Source: Sphingomonas edaphi
GTDB lineage: Bacteria; Pseudomonadota; Alphaproteobacteria; Sphingomonadales; Sphingomonadaceae
Length of the DNA: 64,000 nucleotides
Assembly: GCF_003583725.1 (NCBI RefSeq)
Contig: NZ_QXTF01000002.1
Coordinates: forward strand, 124,001-188,000
Reading direction: 5' to 3'
In this document: one piece after another, positions 53,262-62,105 of the stretch
Layout of the letters: each line of letters opens with the position of its first letter
How positions within the stretch are numbered: the stretch's first letter is position 1
Position numbers and translations under genes: made by a program
Notes under the pieces: generated by a model
What the model was told of the DNA's origin: nothing
Database searches by the model: none
Seen by the model: only the letters and a program-made list of their open reading frames with translations

Positions 53262-54908
53262 TCAGCAGTGCTCAAGTGGCTTGCCGCGCGTCTCCTTCAG
53301 GAACAGTATCGTCGTGATCGCCGAAACCGCGGTGAAGGCGACTGCGTACCATAGCCCCGCGTAGATATCGCCGGTGAGCGCGACGATCGCGAAGCTCGTT
53401 ACAGGCAGGAAGCCGCCAACCCATCCGGTACCGACGTGGTAGGGCAGCGACATGGCGGTATAGCGGATACGCGTCGGGAACATCTCGACCAGCGCCGCTG
53501 CCTGCGGGCCGTAGAGGGCGGTAGCCGCCACGACAAACAGCAAGAGGATGGCGATCAGCATCGGCATGTTCGCTTGTGCGGGGTCGGCGCTGGCCGGATA
53601 GCCAGCGGCCGCCAACTCGGCGTTGATCGCATCAGAAGATTGTTTTTTGAGCGCCTTTAGCTCTGCCTCGGTCAAGCCGTCGCCGCCGGCAATTGACGCG
53701 GACTGGTTTCCGGCGATCACCCGCGTTTGGCCGTCGCCTGATGCGCGGGTCGAGTAGGCGACCCCGCGGTTCACGAGGCTGCTCTTTGCGATGTCGCAGG
53801 CGCTGGTGAACTTAGCCGTTCCAGTAGGGTCGAATTGCGCCGTACACGTCGCGAGGTCGGTTTCGACGACAACCGGCGTCGCCTGCTGCGCTGCAACCAG
53901 CGTAGGGTTTGCAGCTTTTGCAATCCAATGGGATGCAGGGAAATAGAGCGCAAGCGCGAGCAACATGCCGCCGAGCATCACCGGCTTTCGGCCAACACGG
54001 TCGCTCAGCCAGCCGAAGAAGACGTACAGCGGCGCGCTGACCACCGTCATCACGATTAGCAGCATATCCTTGGTCGCCCCGGGCAAGCCCAGCGACTTTT
54101 CCAGAAACACTTGCATGTAGAAGAAGGTGTAATACCAGACCGCGCCTTGAGCGCACATGATCGCGAAGAACGCGATCATTACGCGCTTCAGGTTCTGCCG
54201 ATCGGCGAAGGCTTCGCGCAGCGGCGCCTTTGACACTTCGCCGTCTTCGCGCAGCTTGGTGAAGTGCGGGCTCTCGCTGAGCTTCAGGCGCATCCAGACC
54301 GAGATGCCGAGCAAAATAATCGAAACTAGGAAGGGAATCCGCCAGCCCCAGCTTGCGAAGGCCTGCTCCCCGACGGCGGTTCGCGTTGCAACGATGATCA
54401 GTAGCGCCGCGAGCAGGCCGAAGGAGGCGGAAGACTGGATCCAGCCGGTTGCCGCGCCTCGCTTGTGGTCGGGGGCGTGTTCGGCGACGTAGATGGCCGC
54501 GCCTCCATACTCGCCACCAAGCGCCGTACCTTGGCAGATGCGCAAAAAGATGAGCAGGATCGGGGCGATGATGCCCGCCTGCTCATAGGTGGGCAGCAGG
54601 CCGATGAGGAACGTCGCGCCGCCCATTAGCGTAACGGTAGTCAGGAAGGTCGCCTTCCGTCCGACGCGGTCGCCCATAGCCCCGAACAGGATTGCTCCCA
54701 GCGGTCTAAAGGCAAAACCGACGGCGAACAGCGCGAGCGCCGCAACCAGCGCACCGGTCGGGTCGAGGCCTGCGAGGAAGACCTTGGCAATGATCGGCGT
54801 CAGCGATCCGAAGATGAAAAAATCATACCATTCGAACGCCGTTCCCGCCGACGAAGCGGTGACGACCTGCGCCATCGACCATGGTTTATGCGCTGCAGCT
54901 TCGGCCAT
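53262..54908 (-). CDS. MHS-family MFS transporter with a large extra loop
   Basis: A 548-residue metabolite:proton symporter of the ProP / KgtP-like MHS family. Typical motifs are GTAFEWYDFFIFGSL, GDRVGRKATFLTTV, RICQGTALGGEYGGAAIYVAEH and MFPTRIRYTAMSLPYH. A roughly 115-residue loop (about 330-445, with cysteines in LATCTAQFDP and SACDIA) lies between segments 8 and 9, which I take to be periplasmic; ordinary MHS proteins are about 430-450 residues. It follows the zinc dehydrogenase gene by 56 bases on the same strand and likely imports a substrate for those enzymes. Confidence 0.87.
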   Translation of the reverse strand: MAEAAAHKPWSMAQVVTASSAGTAFEWYDFFIFGSLTPIIAKVFLAGLDPTGALVAALALFAVGFAFRPLGAILFGAMGDRVGRKATFLTTVTLMGGATFLIGLLPTYEQAGIIAPILLIFLRICQGTALGGEYGGAAIYVAEHAPDHKRGAATGWIQSSASFGLLAALLIIVATRTAVGEQAFASWGWRIPFLVSIILLGISVWMRLKLSESPHFTKLREDGEVSKAPLREAFADRQNLKRVMIAFFAIMCAQGAVWYYTFFYMQVFLEKSLGLPGATKDMLLIVMTVVSAPLYVFFGWLSDRVGRKPVMLGGMLLALALYFPASHWIAKAANPTLVAAQQATPVVVETDLATCTAQFDPTGTAKFTSACDIAKSSLVNRGVAYSTRASGDGQTRVIAGNQSASIAGGDGLTEAELKALKKQSSDAINAELAAAGYPASADPAQANMPMLIAILLLFVVAATALYGPQAAALVEMFPTRIRYTAMSLPYHVGTGWVGGFLPVTSFAIVALTGDIYAGLWYAVAFTAVSAITTILFLKETRGKPLEHC

Positions 54909-54915
54909 TCAATCT

Positions 54916-54932
54916 CCCCTTGCGCGAAGGGG
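54916..54932 (-). promoter_or_regulatory. Hairpin that encloses the ribosome site of the MHS transporter
   Basis: On the minus strand CCCCTT, 5 bases, AAGGGG. The right arm AAGGGG is the ribosome-binding site, 7 bases before the ATG at 54908. A perfect stem of 6 bases would hide the site and could reduce or temperature-tune translation. It lies in the gap after the dehydrogenase gene. Confidence 0.5.
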
Positions 54933-54964
54933 ATAACGGGCCGCCCATCATTCGCAAGCCTGTC

Positions 54965-56014
54965 TTAGACACCTTGCTCCATGTCGATCACGAAGCGGTA
55001 GCGAACGTCGTTTTTCAGCAGCCGCTCATAGGCTTCGTTGACCTGGTCCATGCGGATCGTCTCGATGTCGGGATAGATGTCCTTAGCGGCACAGAAATCG
55101 AGCATTTCCTGCGTTTCCGGGATGCCGCCGATCGCCGAACCGCCGACTGCACGGTTCCACCAGATCAGGTTCATTCCGACGAACCCCGGCATCGGCGTTA
55201 GTGCGCCGACGATGACCATCCGGCCAGACCGGCCGAGCAACTGTAGATAGCCATCGATTTCGTGGCTTACCGGGATGGTGTTGAGGATGAAGTCGAACCG
55301 GGTGACCGCCGCCTTCATCTGCTCCGCGTCGGTGGAGATGATGAAGTCGCTTGCTCCCAGTTCCCGCGCATCCTGTCCCTTGCTCGGAGTAGTCGTGATC
55401 ATCGTCACGTCGGCCCCCATCGCGACGCCGAGTTTGACCGCCATGTGGCCAAGCCCGCCAAGCCCGACGACCGCCATCTTCGTGCCCGGCCCGACGCCAT
55501 ATTGGCGAAGCGGCGAGTAGGTGGTGATGCCCGCGCAAAGCAGGGGCGCGACACGGCTTTCGTCCATGCCGTCCGGTACCTTGCAGACGAAATGGTCGCG
55601 GACAACGATATGGTCAGTATAGCCGCCTTTGCTGACCGTCCCGTCGTGATAGTCCTTGCTGTTGTAGGTCTGGACGCAGCCCTTGCGGCAGAAAACTTCC
55701 CAGCCTTCCAGGCACTGATCGCATTCCATGCAGCTGTCGACCATGCAGCCGACCGCGACCGTTTCGCCGACGCGGTGACGGGTAACTTCGTCGCCAACTG
55801 CGGTCACCTTGCCTACGATCTCGTGGCCCGGGATTACCGGGTAGCGTGTACCGCCCCAGTCGTTGCGGCAGGTGTGAAGGTCGCTATGGCAGATGCCGGC
55901 GTAGGTAATCTTAATCGCAACGTCGTTGGGACGGAGGTCGCGCCGTTCGAACGTCATGCGCTTCAGCGGCTGGTCGGGTGCGTCGGTGCCCCAGCCCTTG
56001 GCGGTCGTCGGCAT
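54965..56014 (-). CDS. Zinc-dependent alcohol dehydrogenase (YahK/AdhC-like)
   Basis: A 349-residue medium-chain dehydrogenase of the cinnamyl-alcohol group. The catalytic zinc site is GICHSDLH...PGHEIVG, the structural zinc cysteines are CMVDSCMECDQCLEGWEVFC (pieces), and GLGGLGHMAVKLG is the NADP-binding site. Family members such as YahK reduce a wide range of aldehydes. It is the fourth gene of the transketolase operon, 12 bases after the CitE-like gene. Confidence 0.92.
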   Translation of the reverse strand: MPTTAKGWGTDAPDQPLKRMTFERRDLRPNDVAIKITYAGICHSDLHTCRNDWGGTRYPVIPGHEIVGKVTAVGDEVTRHRVGETVAVGCMVDSCMECDQCLEGWEVFCRKGCVQTYNSKDYHDGTVSKGGYTDHIVVRDHFVCKVPDGMDESRVAPLLCAGITTYSPLRQYGVGPGTKMAVVGLGGLGHMAVKLGVAMGADVTMITTTPSKGQDARELGASDFIISTDAEQMKAAVTRFDFILNTIPVSHEIDGYLQLLGRSGRMVIVGALTPMPGFVGMNLIWWNRAVGGSAIGGIPETQEMLDFCAAKDIYPDIETIRMDQVNEAYERLLKNDVRYRFVIDMEQGV

Positions 56015-56026
56015 GTCAAACCCTCC

Positions 56027-56884
56027 TTATCGCTGTCGTGATCTCGCTAGAACGGCCTGCGCTTGAACAAGATGCGGCCGGTCGACCATTTTTCCGGCTA
56101 CCGACAGCACCCCGGCCGACGGATCGGCGGCGAAGGCGTCGATGATGGCCCGGGCATGTTCCACTTCTTCCGCCGATGGAGTGAAGGCGGCGTTGATCGG
56201 TCCGACCTGGTCGGGGTGGATAGCCAGCTTTCCCGTGAAGCCTTCGGCTGCGGCAGCACGTGCTTCGGCGACCAGCCCCGCCTCGTCGCGAAAGTCGGCG
56301 AACACACCGTCGACGGGTTGGGCTTCGGCCGCAACGGCGCCGGCGAGGCAAAGCGAGCGTGCAAGCTTGTAGGTGAAGGCAAGTTCGCCGTTCGCGGTAA
56401 ATTTGGATGATGCGCCGAGCGCAGCGGACAGGTCTTCAGCACCCCAGCTCATCGCCGCAAGCGAAGACCCTGCTTCCCGGTAGGACAGCAGGCCGAACAA
56501 CGACGCCGCCGTCTCGGTTACAATGGCGTGGACGGGCAAGCAGCGCGGGGCAAGGGCAGCGCAGAAGTCGGCGACGTCGTCGCCATTTTCCGTCTTGGGC
56601 AGCACAATACCGTCGACGTCGAAGTCGTCGAGCGCGTCAAGGTCCTCCGCATGAGAAGCGCTGCCCAGCGGATTGACCCGCACCCAGCGCTGTGGGCCGC
56701 CGCCGTCGCGTGTCGGAAGCAGGCTTAGCAGTTCGCGGGCAATCGACTTTTGCGGCAGGGCTACACTGTCTTCCAGGTCGAAGATGACGGCGTCCGCGTC
56801 GGAGGCGAGCGCTTTCATTATCTTCTTGTTGCTGTCCGCGGGAACGAACAGCCAGCTTCTCGGCGGAGACGCGCCGGGGTTCAT
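56027..56884 (-). CDS. CitE-like CoA ester lyase (HpcH/HpaI fold)
   Basis: A 285-residue aldolase of the malyl-, citramalyl- or methylmalyl-CoA lyase group. [27 protein letters not shown] (the metal-binding Glu-Asp region), RVNPLGS and the IHPDQV motif are typical. It overlaps the MaoC gene by 4 bases. The pair MaoC plus CitE-like is known from mesaconyl-CoA hydratase plus malyl-CoA lyase, so conversion of a C4 or C5 CoA ester is likely. The product may feed the downstream dehydrogenase. Confidence 0.87.
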   Translation of the reverse strand: MNPGASPPRSWLFVPADSNKKIMKALASDADAVIFDLEDSVALPQKSIARELLSLLPTRDGGGPQRWVRVNPLGSASHAEDLDALDDFDVDGIVLPKTENGDDVADFCAALAPRCLPVHAIVTETAASLFGLLSYREAGSSLAAMSWGAEDLSAALGASSKFTANGELAFTYKLARSLCLAGAVAAEAQPVDGVFADFRDEAGLVAEARAAAAEGFTGKLAIHPDQVGPINAAFTPSAEEVEHARAIIDAFAADPSAGVLSVAGKMVDRPHLVQAQAVLARSRQR

Positions 56885-57333
56885 GTTGGCTTCTTGTGGA
56901 GCAGGGCGGAGCGTTGCATCGTGCAGACGGTCTCGCCGCGCTGGTTGATGGCGCGGTGGGCCCAGGTAACGATACCTGCCGTCGGGCGCGACGAGCTTTC
57001 ACGTACCGCCATCGCTTCGCTTTCGAAATGGAGCGTGTCGCCGATGAACACGGGCTTGGGAAACCGCACCTCGTCGAACCCGAGGTTAGCGATCAGCGTA
57101 CCCAGCGTCGTGTCGGTGACGGAAACGCCGACCACCAGGCTGAAGGTGAAGCAGCTGTTGACGAGGATCTGGCCGAACTCACTGGCCTTGGCTGCCTCGG
57201 CGTCGAGGTGCATCGGCTGCGGGTTGTGGGTCAGCGTCGAGATGAGGAGGTTGTCTGCCTCAGTCACCGTGCGGGTGATGGCGTGGGCGACGGTATCGCC
57301 AACCTGCCACTCGTCGAAATAGCGTCCGGCCAT
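56881..57333 (-). CDS. MaoC-family acyl-CoA hydratase
   Basis: A 150-residue hot-dog-fold dehydratase. [13 protein letters not shown] and [23 protein letters not shown] (catalytic Asp and His) are typical, and [14 protein letters not shown] follows. Length agrees with mesaconyl-C4-CoA or similar hydratases. It is placed 9 bases after the transketolase gene and overlaps the CitE-like gene by 4 bases, making one operon. The precise acyl-CoA substrate cannot be told from sequence. Confidence 0.88.
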   Translation of the reverse strand: MAGRYFDEWQVGDTVAHAITRTVTEADNLLISTLTHNPQPMHLDAEAAKASEFGQILVNSCFTFSLVVGVSVTDTTLGTLIANLGFDEVRFPKPVFIGDTLHFESEAMAVRESSSRPTAGIVTWAHRAINQRGETVCTMQRSALLHKKPT

Positions 57334-57342
57334 TCGCCCTCC

Positions 57343-59655
57343 CTAGGCTGGCAGCAAAATCTCGGCAACGGCTTCCGTTACCGCGTCCCCATCCAGCCGG
57401 TAGGCGGCGTAGAGATCGGGCAGGTTCCCTGTCTGGCCGAACCGCTCCACGCCCAGCGGAGCGACGCGATTGCCGAGCACGCCACCGAGCCAGCTGAGCG
57501 AAGCGGGTGCGGCGTCGCACAGGGTGACGAGGCCCGCACCATGCGTGAGGCGCGACAACAATTGTTCGACATGGCTCGGCGCGCTTTCGCCCTGCCAGCG
57601 CTTCGCCTGCGCCGCGGTCCAGCCACGGTGGAGCAGGTCGGGCGAGGTAACGTTGAGAAGGCCGAGGCCCGGAATATCGGCGCTGAGTTCTTCCCAAGCG
57701 GAAAGCGCTTCGGGCATGATCGCACCCATCGCGACGATTGCTGCTTCGGAACTAGGACCGGGCTCGCGCAGCCAGTAGCCGCCTTGCAGCGCGCCGTCCT
57801 TCCATTCATCGCCGCCGCGTTCGACTTGGGTGATCGATCGGGTGGAAAGGCGCAGATAAGTGGACTCGCCGTCTGGGGCGTCGATCAGTCGGAATGCTTC
57901 CTGCATCATTACGGCGAGTTCGTCGGCGAAGGCCGGTTCATAATGGCGGATGCCGGGTTGGCCGAGCGCGATGAGCGGCGGGTTGATCGACTGGTGAGCG
58001 CCGCCTTCTGGCCCGAGGGTAAGGCCGGACGGGGTGGCGACCAGCAGGAAACGAGCGTCCTGGTAGCAGGCATAATTGAGGCTATCGAGGCCGCGGGCGA
58101 TGAAGGGGTCGTAGAGCGTTCCGATCGGCACCAGCCGCTGCCCGAAGAGATCGCCCGACAGGCCAAGGGCAGCCAGCATCAGGAACAGGTTGGATTCGGC
58201 GATACCCAGCTCGATATGCTGGCCCCGGTTTGTCGCCGACCATTTCTGCGCAGACGGGATCTTTGCTGCGGCGAAGACGTCCTTCATTTCGCGCCGCTTG
58301 AACAGGCCACGCTGGTTCACGAAAGCACCGAGGTTGGTGGACACGGTGACGTCAGGCGAGGTGGTGACGATGCGATCGGCCAGCGGAGCGCCCGCCTTGG
58401 CGAGGTCGAGCAGGATGCGGCCGAAGGCAGCCTGGGTCGATTGCTCGTCGCCCGCCGGGGCGGGGATCGAAGGGATTTCGATCTTGCCGAACGAGCGCTC
58501 CCGTTTGTCACGCAAAACGCGGCTGCGATCGATTAGTGCTTCCGCAGCGGCGCGCGCGTTGCCGCCAACGCCAGCAAGCGGTTCCCATTCCTCGCCCTCC
58601 GCGATGCCCATGCTGTCGCGGAGCGCATGCGCCTGCGTCGGGTTCATCAGGCCGGCGTGATTATCCTTGTGACCGGCAAAGGGCAGGCCAAAGCCCTTCA
58701 CAGTCCAAGCAATGAAGAGCGTCGGCACATCGTCCTGCGCGGCGTCGAACGCCTCCACCAGCGTGTCCATGCAATGGCCGCCGAGGTCACTCATCAGCGC
58801 GGCGAGCGCATCGTCGTCCTGAGCTTTCAAGAAGGCGTTAGCTGCCTTGCCGAGGTCGGCGTTGATGCGCGCTCGCCATGCAGCGCCGCCTTGGTAGAGC
58901 AGGGCGCTGTGATCCGCGTTTGGAAGGGTGTCGAGCCAGTCGGCCACCGCCGGATAATTCGCAAGCGCGGCGGCCAGCTTCCTGCCGTAGCGAAGCTCGA
59001 CGGTGCGCCAGCCGCAGCTCGCGAATATCTCGTCGAACCGTTCGAACATGCGGTCGGTCGAGGTCGCGTCGAGACTTTGCCGATTATAGTCGACGACCCA
59101 CCAGCAATTGCGGATGTCGTGCTTATGCGCCTCAATTAGCGCTTCGTAGATATTGCCTTCGTCCAGTTCCGCATCGCCGATCAGCGCAACGAAGCGGCCG
59201 CGCTCCTCCTCGCCCATCATGCCGTGGGCGGTGAGATAATCCTGCACCAGCGAGGCAAAGGCGGTGATGGCAACGCCGAGGCCGACCGAGCCGGTGGAGA
59301 AATCCACTGGAATGCGATCCTTGGTTCGGCTGGGATAACTTTGCATCCCGCCGAAGGCGCGAAAATTCTTGAGCTGGTCGAGCGACTGTGAGCCAAGCAG
59401 GTAATGGATAGCGTGAAGCACCGGACCGGCATGTGGCTTGACCGCGACCCTGTCGTTGGGGCCGAGCGCATGAAAATAGAGTGCGGCCATGATCGCCGTC
59501 ATCGATGCGCAGCTGGCCTGGTGCCCGCCAACCTTCAACCCGTCCCCCGACTCACGGACGTGGTTGGCGTGATGGATCGTCCAGGCGCTGAGCCAGCGCA
59601 GCCTGTCGTCGATCGTCTTCAGCGCGGCGATATCGGTCGGGGTCTTCTTCAGCAT
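57343..59655 (-). CDS. Transketolase-like ThDP enzyme, homodimeric E1 type
   Basis: A 770-residue thiamine-diphosphate enzyme. The N-terminal part GGHQASCASMTAIMAALYFHALG and the ThDP-Mg motif GDAELDEGNIYEAL...DYNRQSLD resemble AceE-type pyruvate dehydrogenase E1 rather than classical Tkt (about 660 residues). The middle has the transketolase pyrimidine-binding domain (HIELGIAESNLFLMLAAL, with the catalytic Glu) and the C-terminal domain. It is often named simply transketolase. Activity on pyruvate, another 2-oxo acid or sugar phosphates remains open. It starts the operon ending with the MHS transporter. Confidence 0.85.
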   Translation of the reverse strand: MLKKTPTDIAALKTIDDRLRWLSAWTIHHANHVRESGDGLKVGGHQASCASMTAIMAALYFHALGPNDRVAVKPHAGPVLHAIHYLLGSQSLDQLKNFRAFGGMQSYPSRTKDRIPVDFSTGSVGLGVAITAFASLVQDYLTAHGMMGEEERGRFVALIGDAELDEGNIYEALIEAHKHDIRNCWWVVDYNRQSLDATSTDRMFERFDEIFASCGWRTVELRYGRKLAAALANYPAVADWLDTLPNADHSALLYQGGAAWRARINADLGKAANAFLKAQDDDALAALMSDLGGHCMDTLVEAFDAAQDDVPTLFIAWTVKGFGLPFAGHKDNHAGLMNPTQAHALRDSMGIAEGEEWEPLAGVGGNARAAAEALIDRSRVLRDKRERSFGKIEIPSIPAPAGDEQSTQAAFGRILLDLAKAGAPLADRIVTTSPDVTVSTNLGAFVNQRGLFKRREMKDVFAAAKIPSAQKWSATNRGQHIELGIAESNLFLMLAALGLSGDLFGQRLVPIGTLYDPFIARGLDSLNYACYQDARFLLVATPSGLTLGPEGGAHQSINPPLIALGQPGIRHYEPAFADELAVMMQEAFRLIDAPDGESTYLRLSTRSITQVERGGDEWKDGALQGGYWLREPGPSSEAAIVAMGAIMPEALSAWEELSADIPGLGLLNVTSPDLLHRGWTAAQAKRWQGESAPSHVEQLLSRLTHGAGLVTLCDAAPASLSWLGGVLGNRVAPLGVERFGQTGNLPDLYAAYRLDGDAVTEAVAEILLPA

Positions 59656-59916
59656 TATACGCCCCTAGCGCCTGTTCGCCTGTTCGGAAACCGGTGTCCC
59701 GAGGCGATGTCCGGAAAGTAACACCGAGGGGAGTTGCCACGCGAAGTTCGCAATGAAAGTGTGCGGTAAACTTCGTCTCCTGCAGACGTTAGAATTAGTA
59801 TCGAATTGCTGGCGTAATTCAAAGAGTGAACGGACGCACGGCGTAGTCGCAATCGGCAGGACAGCAATTTTCTAATGTCCGAGAAGGGTCGTTGCGGAAA
59901 TCGTCAGCAAGCAGTT
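59656..59916. other. Intergenic region, no gene found
   Basis: A 261-base gap that is more AT-rich than its surroundings. It probably contains the promoter of the transketolase operon (starting at 59655, minus strand). A CGGTGT / ACACCG pair with about 22 bases between is the only structure I noticed. No open frame with a ribosome site is convincing. Confidence 0.6.
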
Positions 59917-61089
59917 TTAGGCGTCGGGCAGTCCTGAAAAGCGGTCGATGGCGTCGAAGATGGCGGAAATGCCGGCTCGCTCCGTTTCGGTCAGTTCGGG
60001 GCGCCAGATGTCGAATAGCAGGATGATACGCGTTTCGTTGCTTTCGTTCTTTGCTTCATGTTCGATGCTGTCGTCAAAGATCAGCATTCGCCCCGCTTCC
60101 ACATGGCGCGTTTCGTTGCCGACGCGCAGCCAGCAGCCTTCGGGAACGATCAGCGGCAGGTGGCAGATCAGGCGGCTGTTAAGCATGCCGTGATGCGGCG
60201 GGATGTGCGCGCCGGGGCGAAGTAGGGAGAAGAGGACGGACGGGGTGCGGGTCCCAATGCGGCTGACAGGCACTTTCGATAGCGCCTCCATCGTTCGCGG
60301 GCAGCGTCGGGCGTTCTCCTCGACGAGTTGCCCGTCCTTCCACAAATAGAGCGCGCTCCAACTCGGGTCGTCGAGCAGGCCAGCGAAGTTCCGGCGGGGG
60401 CGGTTTTCCTCCGCCTCCACATAGGGGCGGAAGGGGACGTCCTCCTTAATCAGCGTGAGCAGTTCATCGCGGATCTCGTCTGCCGCAGCCTCGAGGCCTT
60501 CGACCCAATCGAACTCCTCCCGCTCGAAAAACTGCCGTTCGGGCAGGTAGGGGAGATAGAGTACGCTGGGCTGCTGCGGATAAACCTGCCGCTTTCCCTG
60601 GAGCATATCGACGGCGTGGGTGAGACGGGTGCCCCCATCTCGGTCGAGCGATGTGATCGCGGACTGGATGGCGTTACCGAATTCGCGGGCCTGACCGTCG
60701 ATATAGGCCTGCGCGCTGCGAAGCTCTGCCGCAATATCGGGAGGCACCGGGCCGGCGGTTCGCGCCCGAGCCAGTGCCCGCTGGAAGAAGCTGGCGGTGG
60801 CTCGCGGATCCTCGTTGCGCCGGTGGCAGTCGGCGCGAAGCAGTAGCCCGCTTAGATTGTCCGGATCGGCGGCGAGCAGAGCGTCGATCGCCTGACCTTC
60901 CGCCTCGATATCATTGTCCAGTTTGCAGGCGCGGATTAGCATCAGCCGCATCGGCGTCGTCGCGAAGCCGGAGTCGATCAGCGACGAGAAGTGGTGGCGG
61001 GCGGCCTTGCCGTCCCCGCGTTCCAACGCGGCAACCCCATCGCGCGCTACCTGTTCGGCGGCGGAGCGATCGATTGCCGGACTGGCCAT
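59917..61089 (-). CDS. TPR plus aspartyl/asparaginyl beta-hydroxylase domain protein
   Basis: A 390-residue protein. The N-terminal half (about 1-150) is a set of helical TPR-like repeats (AALERGDGKAARHHFSSLI, ALLAADPDNLSGLLLRADCHRR). The C-terminal part is an Asp/Asn hydroxylase or LpxO-like 2-oxoglutarate dioxygenase domain: SVLFSLLRPGAHIPPHHGMLNSRLICHLPLI with iron-binding His, and MLIFDDSIEHEAKNES with the second His. It may hydroxylate a protein or lipid-linked acyl chain. Its first codon overlaps the HxlR stop (TGATG), so both share an operon. Confidence 0.88.
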   Translation of the reverse strand: MASPAIDRSAAEQVARDGVAALERGDGKAARHHFSSLIDSGFATTPMRLMLIRACKLDNDIEAEGQAIDALLAADPDNLSGLLLRADCHRRNEDPRATASFFQRALARARTAGPVPPDIAAELRSAQAYIDGQAREFGNAIQSAITSLDRDGGTRLTHAVDMLQGKRQVYPQQPSVLYLPYLPERQFFEREEFDWVEGLEAAADEIRDELLTLIKEDVPFRPYVEAEENRPRRNFAGLLDDPSWSALYLWKDGQLVEENARRCPRTMEALSKVPVSRIGTRTPSVLFSLLRPGAHIPPHHGMLNSRLICHLPLIVPEGCWLRVGNETRHVEAGRMLIFDDSIEHEAKNESNETRIILLFDIWRPELTETERAGISAIFDAIDRFSGLPDA

Positions 61090-61511
61090 CAGGCGGCGTC
61101 CTCCCGCTCGTCGAAGCGCCGCTGGGCGGAGCGGATGCAGTCGATGTGTTTGATCGCCCAGTCGCCCAGCGCCTTCACCGGTTCGCGAAGGGAGCGGCCA
61201 AGCTCGGTCAATTCGTAGTCCACGCGTGGGGGAATGGTCGGGGTGACCGTGCGGCTAACCATCCCGTCGCGCTCAAGCCCGCGAAGCGACAGGGTCAGCA
61301 TCCGCTGCGAAATGCCGTCGATGGCGCGTTTCAGCTCCGAAAAGCGCTTCGACCCGTCCGAAAGAGTCATGACGATCATCATGCTCCACTTGTCCCCCAC
61401 CCGGTTGAGCACCGGCGCCACGTTGCGGCATCCCGCGGTCTGAAGGCAAGGCCCCGCGGTCACATCCTTGTGCCCAGGCGACAAAATTGTGCTGTCTTGA
61501 AGCTGTTCCAT
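61089..61511 (-). CDS. HxlR-family transcriptional regulator
   Basis: A 140-residue winged-helix regulator. The N-terminal part contains CLQTAGCRNVAPVLNRVGDKWSMMIV, with a Cys near the helix that is usual for redox-responding HxlR/HypR proteins. FSELKRAIDGISQRMLTLSLRGLERDGMV is the recognition and wing region. It is divergent from the azoreductase gene and precedes the hydroxylase gene. A GTTAC/GTAAC inverted repeat in the gap is a likely operator. Confidence 0.9.
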   Translation of the reverse strand: MEQLQDSTILSPGHKDVTAGPCLQTAGCRNVAPVLNRVGDKWSMMIVMTLSDGSKRFSELKRAIDGISQRMLTLSLRGLERDGMVSRTVTPTIPPRVDYELTELGRSLREPVKALGDWAIKHIDCIRSAQRRFDEREDAA

Positions 61512-61516
61512 AGGAG

Positions 61517-61539
61517 GTTACTTAAAGCGTCTCGGTAAC
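61517..61539. promoter_or_regulatory. Candidate HxlR operator in the divergent gap
   Basis: GTTAC, 13 bases, GTAAC: perfect 5-base arms within the 51-base region between hxlR-type and azoreductase genes. HxlR regulators commonly bind such repeats. The position would allow control of both genes. Confidence 0.55.
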
Positions 61540-61562
61540 AAATCAATACCAAGGACATTATC

Positions 61563-62105
61563 ATGACCATCCTGAAGATCGACAGCAGCATAACCGGCGA
61601 AAACAGCGTCAGCCGCCAGCTGACCGCCGCCAGCGTGGAACAGCTTTTGAAAAGGCGCCCCGATACGCGGGTTGTCGAGCGTGATCTGGTCGCGTCGCCG
61701 CTGTCGCACCTTACACTGGGCGGGGCGGGCGACGAGGATATCCTTGAGGAATTTCTAGCAGCCGACACAATTGTACTGGGCGCGCCGATGTATAATTTCA
61801 CGATCCCCACGCAGCTGAAGGCGTGGATCGATCGCATCGCGGTGGCGGGCAAGACGTTTCGATATACGGATGCGGGCCCGGAGGGGCTAGCCGGCGGTCG
61901 GCGGGTGGTCATCGCCATTTCGCGCGGGGGCTTCTACACTCCCGACAATGCCTATGAGCATGTCGAAAGCTATTTGAAGAGCCTGTTCAACTTCATCGGC
62001 ATCGAGCCGGAATTCGTCCGCGCCGACGGTGTGAACTACGGCCCCGACAAACGCGACGCCGGAATCGCTAATGGATTGGCCGAAGTGGAGAAGCTGGCCG
62101 CCTAG
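61563..62105 (+). CDS. azoR: FMN-dependent NADH-azoreductase
   Basis: A 180-residue flavodoxin-fold NAD(P)H quinone or azo reductase. ILKIDSSITGENSVSRQL is the FMN phosphate loop, VLGAPMYNFTIPTQLKAWIDRI the flavin-binding region, and AISRGGFY the end of the site. It is shorter than E. coli AzoR (about 200 residues). It is divergent from an HxlR regulator, as typical for quinone- or electrophile-stress systems. The ATG has AAGGA 10 bases upstream. Confidence 0.9.
   Translation: MTILKIDSSITGENSVSRQLTAASVEQLLKRRPDTRVVERDLVASPLSHLTLGGAGDEDILEEFLAADTIVLGAPMYNFTIPTQLKAWIDRIAVAGKTFRYTDAGPEGLAGGRRVVIAISRGGFYTPDNAYEHVESYLKSLFNFIGIEPEFVRADGVNYGPDKRDAGIANGLAEVEKLAA

Noticed and set aside
56896-58536. 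546-codon plus-strand open frame opposite the MaoC and transketolase genes
   Set aside because: Antisense to conserved enzymes with ThDP and MaoC motifs; no ribosome site or recognised domain.
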